From Candidatus Mycoplasma haematohominis (GTDB lineage Bacteria > Bacillota_I > Bacilli_A > Mycoplasmatales > Mycoplasmoidaceae): a stretch of 64,000 bases of DNA. The stretch's first letter is position 1. Every line of letters starts with the position of its first letter. The notes beneath the pieces are model-generated. The model did not search any database, was not told the DNA's origin, and saw nothing but the letters and a program-made list of their open reading frames with translations. Of the stretch, positions 46,803 through 56,746 are shown one piece after another. The position numbers were made by a program, and so were the translations under genes. Where the stretch lies: the NCBI RefSeq assembly GCF_902712995.1, contig NZ_CACTIB010000008.1, positions 62,001 to 126,000 of the forward strand, given 5' to 3'.

Positions 46803-47888
46803 ATGGGAAAGTTTAAGAGTAAGTTTGAAGAATTAGAGATGTCACTCTCTTTCGATGATGTACTTATTAAGCCCGCTTTGTCTGATGTAAGACTTGCCGA
46901 AGTTGATTTAAGTCTTCAATTAAATGAGAAGCTTAAGCTATCCATTCCTATTTTTTCAGCGGCTATGGATACTGTTACTGGATATGAGACTGCTAGGGCG
47001 ATGATTGAAGCTGGAGCTTGTGGAACGCTGCATAAAAATGTTTCTACAGAAGAAAATATAGAAATTGTTAAGAAATTGCATGATGAGTTTGGAAGTAATA
47101 GGCCGATAGCTGTTAGTGTAGGAGTAGGAAATACAAAGGAAGAGATTGGGAATTTGATAAATGCGGGGGCGAATATTATTGTTGTTGATTCTGCACATGC
47201 TCATACTAATGGAATAGGTGATTTGGTACAGCTTATTTCTACTAATTTTCCTGATGTTTTTTTAATAGCTGGAAATATAGTTACTAAGGAAGCAGCTGCT
47301 TTTTTAATAGAGAGAGGAGCTCATGCGGTAAAAGTAGGTATTGGTCCCGGTTCTATCTGTACTACTAGAAAAGTAACTGGTATAGGAAGAGGTCAGGTTT
47401 CTTCTATTTCTGAAGTTGCAGATTATTGTCGCGATAAGGGAATATTAGTTATCTCTGATGGTGGAATGAAGGCTACGGACGATATTATGAAATCTTTTGC
47501 TTGCGGAGCAGATGCTGTTATGTTGGGATATATGTTGGCAGGATGTGATGAGTGTCCAGCTGAAAAAGTGAATATAGACGGCGAATATTGTATGTTGTAT
47601 AGAGGTATGGGAAGTATTAGTGCTATGAAACAAGGAAGTGCATTTAGATATGGAAAATCTGGACTTGCTAATACTAAATGAGTAGCTGAAGGTGTTGAGA
47701 GTTATGTTAAATGTAAGGGTCAGATAAAGGATGTTTTACATAATATTGAATGGAGTTTAAAGAGTGCTTTTGGGTATGTTGGAGCTTGGAATATAAAAGA
47801 AGCTCAAGAAAAGACACAGATTGTCAGAATAACTAATTCTGTATTAAATAAATCTAATTTTCACAGTATAGATAAGCTAATTAAATAA
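46803..47888 (+). CDS. guaB: IMP dehydrogenase without CBS domains
   Basis: Oxidises IMP to XMP. 361 residues instead of about 490. SLSFDDVLIKPALSDV opens the barrel; the catalytic Cys is at about 186 in GPGSICTTRKVTGIG; the flap region is YRGMGSISAMKQG with FRYG. After KNVSTEENIEIVKKL (about 79-92) the sequence runs on without the regulatory CBS pair. GMP reductase has a similar length, but the flap and the neighbouring guaA favour IMPDH. Stop abuts the guaA stop. Confidence 0.88.
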
Positions 47889-49403
47889 TTATTCTCATTC
47901 AATAGTTGCAGGAGGTTTAGAAGTTAGATCGTATACCACTCTCGTTATTTCAGGAACTTTATTTACTATTTCGTTGCTTAATTCAGTAAGTATTTCTATA
48001 GGTATTAGAGTAGGAGTAGCCGTCATCATATTCTTGCTATTAACTGCTCTTATTGCTACTACGTATCCATAACTTCTTCTATCTCCTATTACTCCTACTG
48101 TTCTGGAGTTCATGATTACTGAAAAACATTGAGAAGCAGCCTGATAGATGTTTTTTTCTATTAGTTTGGAAACCAGTATTCTGTCTACTTTTTTTAGTAT
48201 CTCTATTTTGTTTTCTGTTACTTCTCCTATTATTCTGATTGAATAACCTGGGCCGGGAAAGGGCTTTATGTTGGTTATGAAACTAGGTAAGCCTAATTGG
48301 ACTCCAAGGTTTTTGACTTCATCTTTGAATAAATCTGCTAGCGGTTCTACTAATTCAAATGTTTCTTTTAGAGAAGAAACGGTATTGTGATGAGTTTTTA
48401 TAGTTTGTGATTGATTTTTTTGGCCTGATTCAATTAAGTCTGAATGAATTGTTCCTTGGGCTAAGAATTTGCCATTTCCGTGTTTTTTAATTTCTTCTTT
48501 GAATATTTCAAGGAATAAATTCCCTATTATTTTTCTTTTCTCTTCTGGATCCGTTATTCCTTTTAGTTTTTCTAGGAATATATCTTTAGCTCTTACGACT
48601 ATTAGATCGTTTTGAAATTCGTTTTTGAAGTAATTTATGGTTGGTCTGAATTTACTGTCTTCTAATAATCCTGTGTCTACAAAAATTAGTTTTGCTTTAC
48701 TCTTTGATTTTGAAAGCAATTGAGCTACTACTGAACTATCTAAACCTCCTGAGATAGCTAAATATACGTATTCATTTTTGACCTTATTTTTTATGTATTC
48801 TATTTTCTTGGTAACTACATCTCCTATGCTTCAATTCTCCTTTAGACCACATACTAGGAATAAGAAATTTTTTATTAGTCTCAGTCCAAATCTTGAGTGT
48901 TCAACTTCTGGATGGAATTGCACTGTATAAATTTTTCTTTCATCATCTACAGTTACTGAGTGGCAGACATCTGTTCTAGCTACGGAGACAAATCCTTTTC
49001 CTAGCTCAATTACTGAGTCATTGTGAGACATTCATGTTTCAAAAATAACTGGAATTCCATCTACTATTGGATGATCTTTATAGATTCTTATTTTTGCATT
49101 TCCAAATTCTGAGCAGTTTCCATAGTCTATTTCACCTCCTGTTATCTTGTGCATAACTTGCATACCATAACATACGCATAGCATTGGTTTTTTAAGCTCC
49201 ATAAGTTGTTTAAAGATGTTTTCATGAAGTTCATCTTTTGCAGTGTGATGACTGCCGCTTAAAACTATTGCTGAATATTCAGATGCTTCTTTTATTAAGT
49301 TAGGGTTGTTGCAACTTATTACTTCTGCGAACACTTTTGATGTTCTGATGCTTCTTACTAGAAGCTCTGTATATTGGGAGCCGAAATCTACTACTAGAAC
49401 CAT
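47889..49403 (-). CDS. guaA: GMP synthase (glutamine-hydrolysing)
   Basis: Aminates XMP to GMP. 504 residues. Class I glutaminase domain with the nucleophile Cys at about 78 (MLCVCYGMQ) and HPEVEHS; ATP-pyrophosphatase P-loop YLAISGGLDSSVVAQL; dimerisation domain with KPFPGPGYSIRIIGEV and SVIMNSRTVGVIGDRRSYGY; end PPATIEWE. With guaB it gives the IMP to GMP route. Starts 2 bases after the trxB stop, so trxB-guaA are co-transcribed. Confidence 0.95.
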
Positions 49404-49405
49404 TT

Positions 49406-50335
49406 TTATTTTTGTTCGTTATTTAAAAAATTTTTTATAGAAATTGCTGCAATAGAACCATCACTAGCAGCAGTTATGACTTGTCTTAAGTCTTTATGGA
49501 TAATATCCCCAGCAGCGAAAACCCCCCTTTCGGAAGTTTCCATTTTTTCATTTACTTTTATGAATCCTGCATTATCTAATTCTAAATTTAGATTTTTTAA
49601 AAAATAGTTTTCAGGAATTAAACCTACATAGAAGAATACGCAATCCCCAGGAATTAATTTTTTTTCTTGAGTTTCTGTATTTTGGACAGTCAACCCTATT
49701 ACTTTCTTGTCTTTTACGGTTATCTCTATTGGTATGTAGGGAACATTTTCTTTTATTTGGACATGTTTTTTCATTCTTTCGACGAATATGTTGTCTGCTC
49801 TGTATTCCCTTCTTCTGTGCACTAATTGAACTCCTTGAGTTATATCGGCTAAGTAAAGTGCTTCTTCTACAGCTGAATTTCCTCCTCCTACGACAACTAC
49901 TGGTTTTGTGCTGTATAGATTTCCATCGCAGATAGCGCAGTAAGATACTCCTTTTCCATAGTATTCATGTACATTAGGGATATCTAATACTCTTTCTTTC
50001 ATTCCTGTAGTTATTAATACTGTCTTACTTTGATATTTTTTCCCATTTGAAGTTTCAGTTTCTCATATATCTGATGTTTTTCTTATATCTATTACGTTTC
50101 CCATTATTTGCTCTACTCCTAGATCTAGTACTTGTTGAAGCATATATTCACCTAATTTAGGGCCATTTATTTCTGTGTATCCTGGGTAATTTTCTATTGA
50201 TAGGGTCTTATTTAGTTTTCCTCCAGGAAATTCTTTTTCTATGAAAGCTACTTTTAAACCTGCTCGGGCGCTGTATAGTGCAGCAGATAAGCCAGATGGG
50301 CCAGCACCTATAATGACAAGATCATATACTTTCAA
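49406..50335 (-). CDS. trxB: thioredoxin reductase
   Basis: NADPH-dependent flavoenzyme reducing thioredoxin. 309 residues. FAD motif VIIGAGPSGLSAALYSARAG, redox-active CAIC (about 133-136) in GVSYCAICDG, NADPH motif VVVGGGNSAVEEALYLA with HRRREYRA, FAD end motif GVFAAGDI. One TGA near 50063 is Trp. First protein gene after tRNA-Ile on this strand; together with sodA it covers oxidative defence. Confidence 0.95.
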
Positions 50336-50348
50336 TTTATTTTTAAAA

Positions 50349-50424
50349 TGGTGGGGCTAACGGGGCTCGAACCCATAACCTTACCCTTATAAGAGGTACG
50401 CTCCGCCGATTGAGCTATAGCCCC
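50349..50424 (-). tRNA. tRNA-Ile (anticodon TAT, reads ATA)
   Basis: Read on the minus strand: acceptor GGGGCTA/TAGCCCC, D arm GCTC/GAGC, anticodon stem TACCT/GGGTA with loop CTTATAA giving anticodon TAT, T arm ATGGG-TTCGAGC-CCCGT, encoded CCA. Most bacteria read ATA with a CAT-anticodon tRNA modified to lysidine by TilS; a TAT anticodon does not need that modification. ATA is a frequent codon in the window. Confidence 0.92.
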
Positions 50425-50458
50425 AAGTTGCTATATTTATATATTTTCTCCTAATGTG

Positions 50459-50487
50459 TTTATATGTTGCTTAATATCTAATTGCAA
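50459..50487 (-). promoter_or_regulatory. candidate promoter for tRNA-Ile and trxB-guaA
   Basis: On the minus strand TTGCAA (50487-50482) is a -35 candidate and TATAAA (50464-50459) a -10, with a 17-base spacer. Transcription would begin about 28 bases before tRNA-Ile. The -35 lies in the left arm of a perfect inverted repeat. Confidence 0.5.
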
Positions 50488-50519
50488 AAGTTAAAATTTA
50501 CAAAAAGAGTTTTGCAATT
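50480..50519. repeat. perfect 10-bp inverted repeat between divergent promoters
   Basis: AATTGCAAAA (50480-50489) and TTTTGCAATT (50510-50519) are exact reverse complements separated by 20 bases. Each arm contains the self-complementary hexamer TTGCAA, used as the -35 of one of two divergent promoters. Could be just mirrored -35 boxes or an operator. Confidence 0.7.
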
Positions 50520-50539
50520 CGTACGATAGGTAATATAAG
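50512..50539 (+). promoter_or_regulatory. candidate rpoD promoter
   Basis: -35 TTGCAA (50512-50517), 16-base spacer, -10 TATAAG (50534-50539). The leader before the rpoD ATG would be about 80 bases. The rest of the 204-base gap 50425-50628 shows no gene. Confidence 0.5.
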
Positions 50540-50628
50540 TGTTATGTTTGTTGGCTGATAAAGTCTAAGAGACATTCATATCTAATAGTTATTTTATTTG
50601 GTTTTTAATAATAAGCCTTTGTTTCTAA

Positions 50629-52122
50629 ATGTCAGATCCAGTTAAGAAGAAAAGAACTAAAAAAGCGGCTGCTTCAACAACAAAGCCTAAGGTTACTAAG
50701 AAGAGACAGCCTAGAAAAGGCGGTAATTATGAACAGGTTTATGCAAAGTTGATGGAGATTAAAGCAGAAATGGAAGAAGTTATAAGGAAATTTGAAGAGG
50801 ATGTTAATGAAGACGAATATAGTGGATTTATCCTAGAAGCTAATACTAGAAAAATTAAGTTTGATTCCAAGACTGCTGTTGGTAAGTTATTGGAACCTTT
50901 AATACAGCAGTCGTACAACGTTAAGAAGGGGAGATTTAAGTTATCTAAAGAAACTATTATTTTGGCTCTAGAAGACTACATGCCTATTGCAGATGACAAG
51001 TGAGAGGAGATAGCTCAGAAATTATCACTTAAGAATATTTCTATTGAGGAATTGACTCCTGAAGAAAGGGAGGCTCATTTTGATTATCAAGATGGTATGA
51101 GTCATGATGATTGGAAAAGTTATGTTAATTCTGTTAGAGATAGGAGTCAGGACTCTTCTAAGTCATTTTTATCTACTCTTTGTTTTTCTAAGATGTTAAC
51201 AGCTGATGAAGAAAGGAAGTTGGCTAAGTTGATGGATAATCCCGCAACTAGACCATTCGCTGTTAAACAGTTGATGACATCTAACTTAAGATTGGTTATT
51301 TCCATTGCTAAAAAGTACCTGAACAGAGGATTTAATTTAGGCGATTTGATTCAAGAGGGTGTATTTGGACTTATGAAGTCCATTAATAAATTTGATTACA
51401 AGTTTGGTAATAAGTTTTCTACCTATGCTACTTGATGGATTAGGCAGTCTATTACTAGGTCTATAGCTGATCAATCTAGGATTATTAGGATTCCTGTTCA
51501 TATGGTAGAGATCATTAATAAATACATCAAAGCAGAAAAAGATTTGATTCTTGCTAATGGAGTTGAGCCTACTCTTGAGCAGTTGACTGAAGAGTTGCAG
51601 AAGACTAATCCAAACTTGACAGTTCAGAAGGTTAGTGATATTAAGAAGTTAAATATTGATTTGGTTTCTTTGGATAAGCCAATTGCTACAAACGAAACTT
51701 CTAATTTTGCTGATTTTGTTCCTGATCACGATTCTTCTACTCCAGAAGAAGTTGCCTTTAAGAGTTATCAGAGTCAGGAGTTGTATGAATTTCTTAAGTC
51801 TACTCTTGATGAAGATGAGTTGATGATTATATGTATGCACTATGGGATAGCTGGTCATTCTTCTGCTTATTCAGTAGAGCAGATAGTTAGCGAAAAATTG
51901 TTGAGTATAGAAGGGTCTAAATTAATTAAGAATAAGGCAATTAAGATAATCGTTGATGGTATGTTGCAGAGTCAGAAGAACACTAAATCTGATGAATGGA
52001 AGAAAGATAAAGCTAAGTTAGAGGATTGAGTTAAGAAGAAAATTTCTCAAGCGTTGAGAAAACTGAAGAAACCTTCTAAAAATGGTAAATATAGGGCTAT
52101 ATTTGGTTATGCAACTGATTAG
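50629..52122 (+). CDS. rpoD: housekeeping sigma factor RpoD (SigA) with altered region 4
   Basis: Primary sigma subunit of RNA polymerase. 497 residues. The Lys-rich N-terminus is followed by region 1.2/2 ([39 protein letters not shown]), region 2.4 [19 protein letters not shown] and region 3. Region 4.1 is weak ([13 protein letters not shown]) and region 4.2 does not show the usual GVTRERIRQIE helix; instead about 65 residues of Lys-rich sequence lead to [17 protein letters not shown]. Three TGA codons are Trp. rnj starts on the next base. Confidence 0.92.
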
Positions 52123-54036
52123 ATGTCAGATCTGAATAGTAAGGTAATAATAGGGGGATTAGAGGAGCAGGGTGAGGAGTTTTTGCAGAAAAAACTAGAT
52201 AGTTTAAACACTCAACAGCAAATACCTACCAAGTGCTTTGCTTTAGGGGGTATAGAAGAGATTGGTAAAAACACCTATTGCTTTGAACACGACGATGAGA
52301 TCATTGTTATAGATGTAGGAGTTAAGTTTGTTAACAGAAGGCATTTGCCTGGATTAAGTGGAGTTATTCCTTCTGTTAGTTATTTAAAGGCTAATCAACA
52401 TAAGATTAAGGCTCTTATTATTTCTCATGGTCATGAGGATCATATTGGAGGGATAGTTCATATACTTAAACAGGTTAATTTTCCAGTTATATATAGTCCT
52501 ATTATGGCTTCTGAGTTGATTAAGAGGAAGATTTCAGAGAATTCTGTTCCTAGTCAGAATATTGTTCTTTATTCAGATAAATCTGTTTTTGTAACTAAAC
52601 ACTTTGTTATTGATTTCTATAGAGTAAATCACTCTATTCCGGATTCTTTTGGAGTTGCTTTGACTAGTCCTAATGGTGTGATAGTTTTTTCTGGGGACTT
52701 TAGATTTGATTTTGCTAGTAAAGAAGATAAGTTTGATTTACATAAGGTAAGCAAGATTTCAGATAGAGGAGTTGATTTACTTCTTTGTGAGTCTACTAAT
52801 GCTGAGCAACCAGGGTTTAATGAAAGCGAAAAAGGAATTATTAATGATTTACATAACATCATGTCTTCCGCAAAAGGAAGAATAATTATTACTTTTTTTG
52901 CTTCAAATATTGGAAGGATAGAGGAGGTATTTAAGATAGCAGTTAATTTAAATAAGAAGATTGTTATTCTTGGGCATTCTATTGATGTAAATATTGCTGC
53001 TTCACAGTATGTTGGTTATTTAAAGTTTGATGAGAAGAATTTAATTTCTGCTAAAGATTCTGGTTCTTATCCAGATAATGAGGTTCTTATTATTTGTACA
53101 GGTAGTCAGGGTGAAGATACTTCTGCTTTAAGCAATATTTCTAAGAATAGGCATCCGAATATCAAACTTAAATCTTCAGATAGTATTATTTTCTCTTCTA
53201 ACGTAATTCCTGGGAATACTTATGCTGTTGAGTCTTTGGTTAATAGATTGCATAAATCAGGCTGCAATATATTTTTAAATTCTCCTAATTTAAGAATTCA
53301 CTCTTCTGGACATGCTACTAAGTTAGAGCAACAATTATTTGTTTCTCTTATTAGGCCTAGTTATATAGTCCCTATTCATGGAGAGACAAGGATGCTTAAG
53401 GCTTTGTCTAGAAACTGTGGAGAGATTGGCTTTGATACCAATAAGGTGTTTATTGTTAAGAATGGAGATGTTGTTCATTTGTTGAATAAGGTTGCTTATG
53501 TTTCAGATGAGAAGGTTGATGCTTCTCTTGTTTATATAGATGGAGACGAGACTACAAGCGAAGGTTTAGAGATATCTCAAGCTAGATCTGATTTAGGCAA
53601 TAGAGGATTGGTTCTTCTTCATGTTTATTTAGATAGTGCTAAAGGTGAAGTTCATTGTGTTTCTCCTTTAGCTAATGCTGGTAGTTATTTTGTGTCAGAT
53701 TCTAATTTTTCTAGAACACTTCAGTACAACTTACAACAGGATGTGAAGAAGAAGATTAAGGAAAAAGTTTCAATAGATGAGATTAAGAGTAGTTTGGAAA
53801 AGGCAATTTCTAAGGAGTTGTATAACCAGAAGAAGCAGAAACCAATAGTTGAAGTCTTTATTACTGATTTATCTAAGGAAGATATGATGAAGGATCCTAT
53901 TATGCCTAAGGAAATAGAGGGAGCTACTCCTGCCCCTGCAAAGAAAGAGGGAGAAGACAAAGGAGGTAATGGAGATTTAGATGATGCAGGACTTATAGTT
54001 GGAGCCGAGGATTCTACTGAAGGATCTGTTGTCTAG
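52123..54036 (+). CDS. rnj: ribonuclease J
   Basis: Metallo-beta-lactamase/beta-CASP RNase with exo- and endonuclease action, central to RNA turnover in Firmicutes and mollicutes. 637 residues. The metal motif SHGHEDHIGG is at about 101-110; GGIEEIGKNTYCFE opens the fold; FSGDFRFDF, IIICTGSQGE-like VLIICTGSQGED and VPIHGETRMLKA follow. The C-terminal 60 residues are Pro/Gly/Glu-rich. Two paralogues are common in mollicutes; this window holds one. Its end overlaps cmk by 23 bases. Confidence 0.94.
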   Translation: MSDLNSKVIIGGLEEQGEEFLQKKLDSLNTQQQIPTKCFALGGIEEIGKNTYCFEHDDEIIVIDVGVKFVNRRHLPGLSGVIPSVSYLKANQHKIKALIISHGHEDHIGGIVHILKQVNFPVIYSPIMASELIKRKISENSVPSQNIVLYSDKSVFVTKHFVIDFYRVNHSIPDSFGVALTSPNGVIVFSGDFRFDFASKEDKFDLHKVSKISDRGVDLLLCESTNAEQPGFNESEKGIINDLHNIMSSAKGRIIITFFASNIGRIEEVFKIAVNLNKKIVILGHSIDVNIAASQYVGYLKFDEKNLISAKDSGSYPDNEVLIICTGSQGEDTSALSNISKNRHPNIKLKSSDSIIFSSNVIPGNTYAVESLVNRLHKSGCNIFLNSPNLRIHSSGHATKLEQQLFVSLIRPSYIVPIHGETRMLKALSRNCGEIGFDTNKVFIVKNGDVVHLLNKVAYVSDEKVDASLVYIDGDETTSEGLEISQARSDLGNRGLVLLHVYLDSAKGEVHCVSPLANAGSYFVSDSNFSRTLQYNLQQDVKKKIKEKVSIDEIKSSLEKAISKELYNQKKQKPIVEVFITDLSKEDMMKDPIMPKEIEGATPAPAKKEGEDKGGNGDLDDAGLIVGAEDSTEGSVV

Positions 54037-54691
54037 TTAGTAAGATATTTTTGATTTCTTCCGCTATATCTTCTATAGTTCTTCCATCGCTATTTATTTC
54101 TATGGCATCATTTGGTTTAGTAAGGGGATCTAGTTCTCTTTTTGAATCTGCAGAATCTCTCTGTTCTATTTCTAGTTTGATATCTTCTATGGTTCTGTTT
54201 TCAAGCATATTTGTTTGTTTGAGTTCTGTGTATCTTCTTTCTGATCGGGTTTCTATGCTTGCGGTTAGATAAATCTTTAGTATGGCGTTTGGAAATACTT
54301 TACTTCCTATATCTCTTCCTTCCATAACTATGTTGTTCTTAGAAGCTATTTCTTTTTCTATTAGTTGGACATAATTTCTAATAGAGGCTATAGCAGCGAT
54401 TGTTGAAGCTTTTTTAGTTATGTGTTTTGTTTTTAATTCTTCTGGGGAGATAGATTCTCCGTTTAGAAACCAAGTGTTGTTTTCAAATACAAAGTTTTTG
54501 TGTTTTGCTATGTCAGTTATTGCATAATTAATGGAATTATCAGGTATTTGATACTTGTCTAGATATCATGCGATTCCTCTAAAGATAAGGCCTGTATTTA
54601 CGTATAGGTAACCTAAAGTTTTGGAAAGAGATTTTGCTAATGTCGATTTTCCTACTCCACTGGGACCATCTATTGTTATTTGTGAATACAT
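54014..54691 (-). CDS. cmk: cytidylate kinase
   Basis: Phosphorylates CMP and dCMP. 225 residues. P-loop [17 protein letters not shown] (about 6-22), [16 protein letters not shown], and the signature [14 protein letters not shown]; the lid region has [11 protein letters not shown]. One TGA is Trp. The 3' end overlaps rnj; divergent from the next membrane-protein gene by 29 bases. Confidence 0.95.
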
Positions 54692-54720
54692 CTATATATA
54701 GTATTTAATATTTAAACATC

Positions 54721-56052
54721 ATGAATAATAATAATTATCATCCAGATCTTGAACGTGTAGATAATTGAGAGTATAGTCCTGATCCAGCAACTATTAAGGG
54801 AATTGCTAGAAGTTCTGAAGCTATAGATACTGAAAATTTTTTTAGTAATAAGAAGAAGAAGTGGTTTTTGCTTTGAAGTTGCTTGTTGATAGTAATCATT
54901 ATTATTGCTATTAAATTTCTATTAAATATCAGCATAGTTGAATTTTTCATTAAGTTAAATGCAGTTAATCAGGTACCTTATTTCTTAGCAACACTTCTAT
55001 TTGGTTTCTCTACCTTTTTTTTCTGCGAAGTATTCATAAAAGTAAAGATTATCAAAGAAAAGCTGGGAAGTCAATTGCAGCATGTAAGCAAGCTTGAGTG
55101 ATTTAATTTTTCTGTTATTTCTTTCTTAATCCAATCTATTACTCCTTTTTCTGTTGGTTCTGAGCCTTACAACATTTGATGATTGCATAAAAGAGGGGTC
55201 TCTCTTAGAGAAGCAGGGGCTGCTACTGCAGTTAATTCAATATGTTGATTTATCAGTCAATTTATAGTTACTTGACCTTCCTTTATTTACTTGACTGTTA
55301 ATAATTGAGAGAAGATTTCAAGTCTCAATATCACTAATACTTATTGATTGATTTTGGTCGGTCTATTAATTGACATTATTGTTGGTACTTTTATATTCGT
55401 TATTAGTTATGTAAATAAAGCTCATTTCTTTATCTCTAAACAAGTCAATGAAATTAAGAGATACTTTGGATTTTCTTATTTAACAAGAGATGAATTGTTT
55501 CAGAAGTATTTGCATGAGAGTTCATTCAAAACACTTTATGTTCAATTTTTGTTGCACAGATCTACTCTTAAATTGATTCTCTTATATGTAATTTCTAATG
55601 TTTGGTCTTATATGTTGTTTGTTGCTATACATAGGTTATTTCTTTCAGTTGAAGGTACTGATGGAAAAGGATATTGAGATCCCAACTTCTCTGCTTTAAA
55701 TTCCTATAACTTGATTAATGTAGCTACAACATCTAATAACTTTTTCCCATTGCCTAGTGCTGAGGGTTCTTTGCAAGTTGTGTTGCAGAAATTGATGGAG
55801 GATATGTCTAGTGTTAGATCAGGTGTAGATATGACAACGGAAGCAACTAAAAAAGCACTAGCTTCGGCTAATGATAATACTATTTTTCTATGACGTATAT
55901 TTGGTAAATACTTTGGTTTATTTTTAGGTTTAATCTTTATTCTTTTCTTTGGAGTTAATGCTAAGACTAGAAATGGTAACTTCAGTGAGAAATTACAGAA
56001 GATTAGAAGTTGAAAAAAGACTGGCCAAACTCCTCACGAACTAGTCGTCTAA
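54721..56052 (+). CDS. YbhN/UPF0104-like multi-pass membrane protein
   Basis: 443 residues with at least six hydrophobic segments (for example LLIVIIIIAIKFLLNISI after a Lys-rich stretch, LILVGLLIDIIVGTFIFVIS, FGLFLGLIFILFFGV). The order of helices, REAGAATAVNSICWFISQF in the middle and PLPSAEGSLQVVLQ late in the protein resemble the lysylphosphatidylglycerol-synthase membrane domain (UPF0104, YbhN). That assignment is tentative and the function unknown. Eleven or more TGA-Trp codons. The last 50 bases overlap a sigma-like gene on the other strand. Confidence 0.65.
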
Positions 56053-56623
56053 TATATTGAAGTCTTGCTTTTAAAGAGATTTCAGTTAGTGCAAGTTGTT
56101 TACAAATTTCTTTGTTCTTATAACCTTGAGACTTCAATAGGATTATTTCTGCATACTCAGCATTTTTTGATTGCAGGAAGAAGATTACCCTTTCAAAAAC
56201 CTCTCTCAAGTTAATTTCTCTTATGTGTTCTTCTTCGCTTGATATATCTTGTCTGATTTCTGCATGTGTTTTCTCTATTTCTTGTGTGTAATTAGTAATT
56301 ACCCTATAGTTAAGTGTAGTCTTTAAATCTGAATATATTTGATATCTGATCATCAAATAGAAGTAGTTCTTGAAAGACAAACCTCCTTCTTTTTCTATCT
56401 TTATGTTTTTCAAAGTTTTTTCGAATGACTGATAAACAAGACTTACAATTTCATCGTCAGTTGGAATTATTAAATCTGTATATATAAGGCTGCTTATTAC
56501 TTTTTTAGCTCATTTACAACCATCTGAAAAGTATAAGGAAAGAAGAGTGTTTTTTGATATTCTATCTTTTTCTTCCTTTGCTTTTTTAATTAACGCTGCT
56601 ATTATTTTTGGGGTCTCTGTCAT
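56003..56623 (-). CDS. sigma-70 family (ECF-like) alternative sigma factor
   Basis: 206 residues from ATG 56621-56623 (MTETPKIIAALIKKAKEE), found complete only when TGA near 56513 is Trp. The organisation is that of a small two-domain sigma: a region-2-like helix set (IVSLVYQSFEKTLKNI, SFKNYFYLMIRYQIYSDL) and a C-terminal region 4 with helix-turn-helix ILLKSQGYKNKEICKQLAL followed by SLKARLQYIRRLVREEF. Mollicutes usually have very few sigma factors. A second-function DNA-binding protein is possible. Its end overlaps the YbhN-like gene by 50 bases. Confidence 0.7.
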
Positions 56624-56746
56624 TGTTATTCAAATTACTTCGAATGAATGCGATTCTATGTTTTAAAGCTCTAAAAGTGAAAAAAATATATTTGTTTATA
56701 AGTTTAGGTGACTAATTTGTTTGAAATTTGAATATTTTATTCCAGT

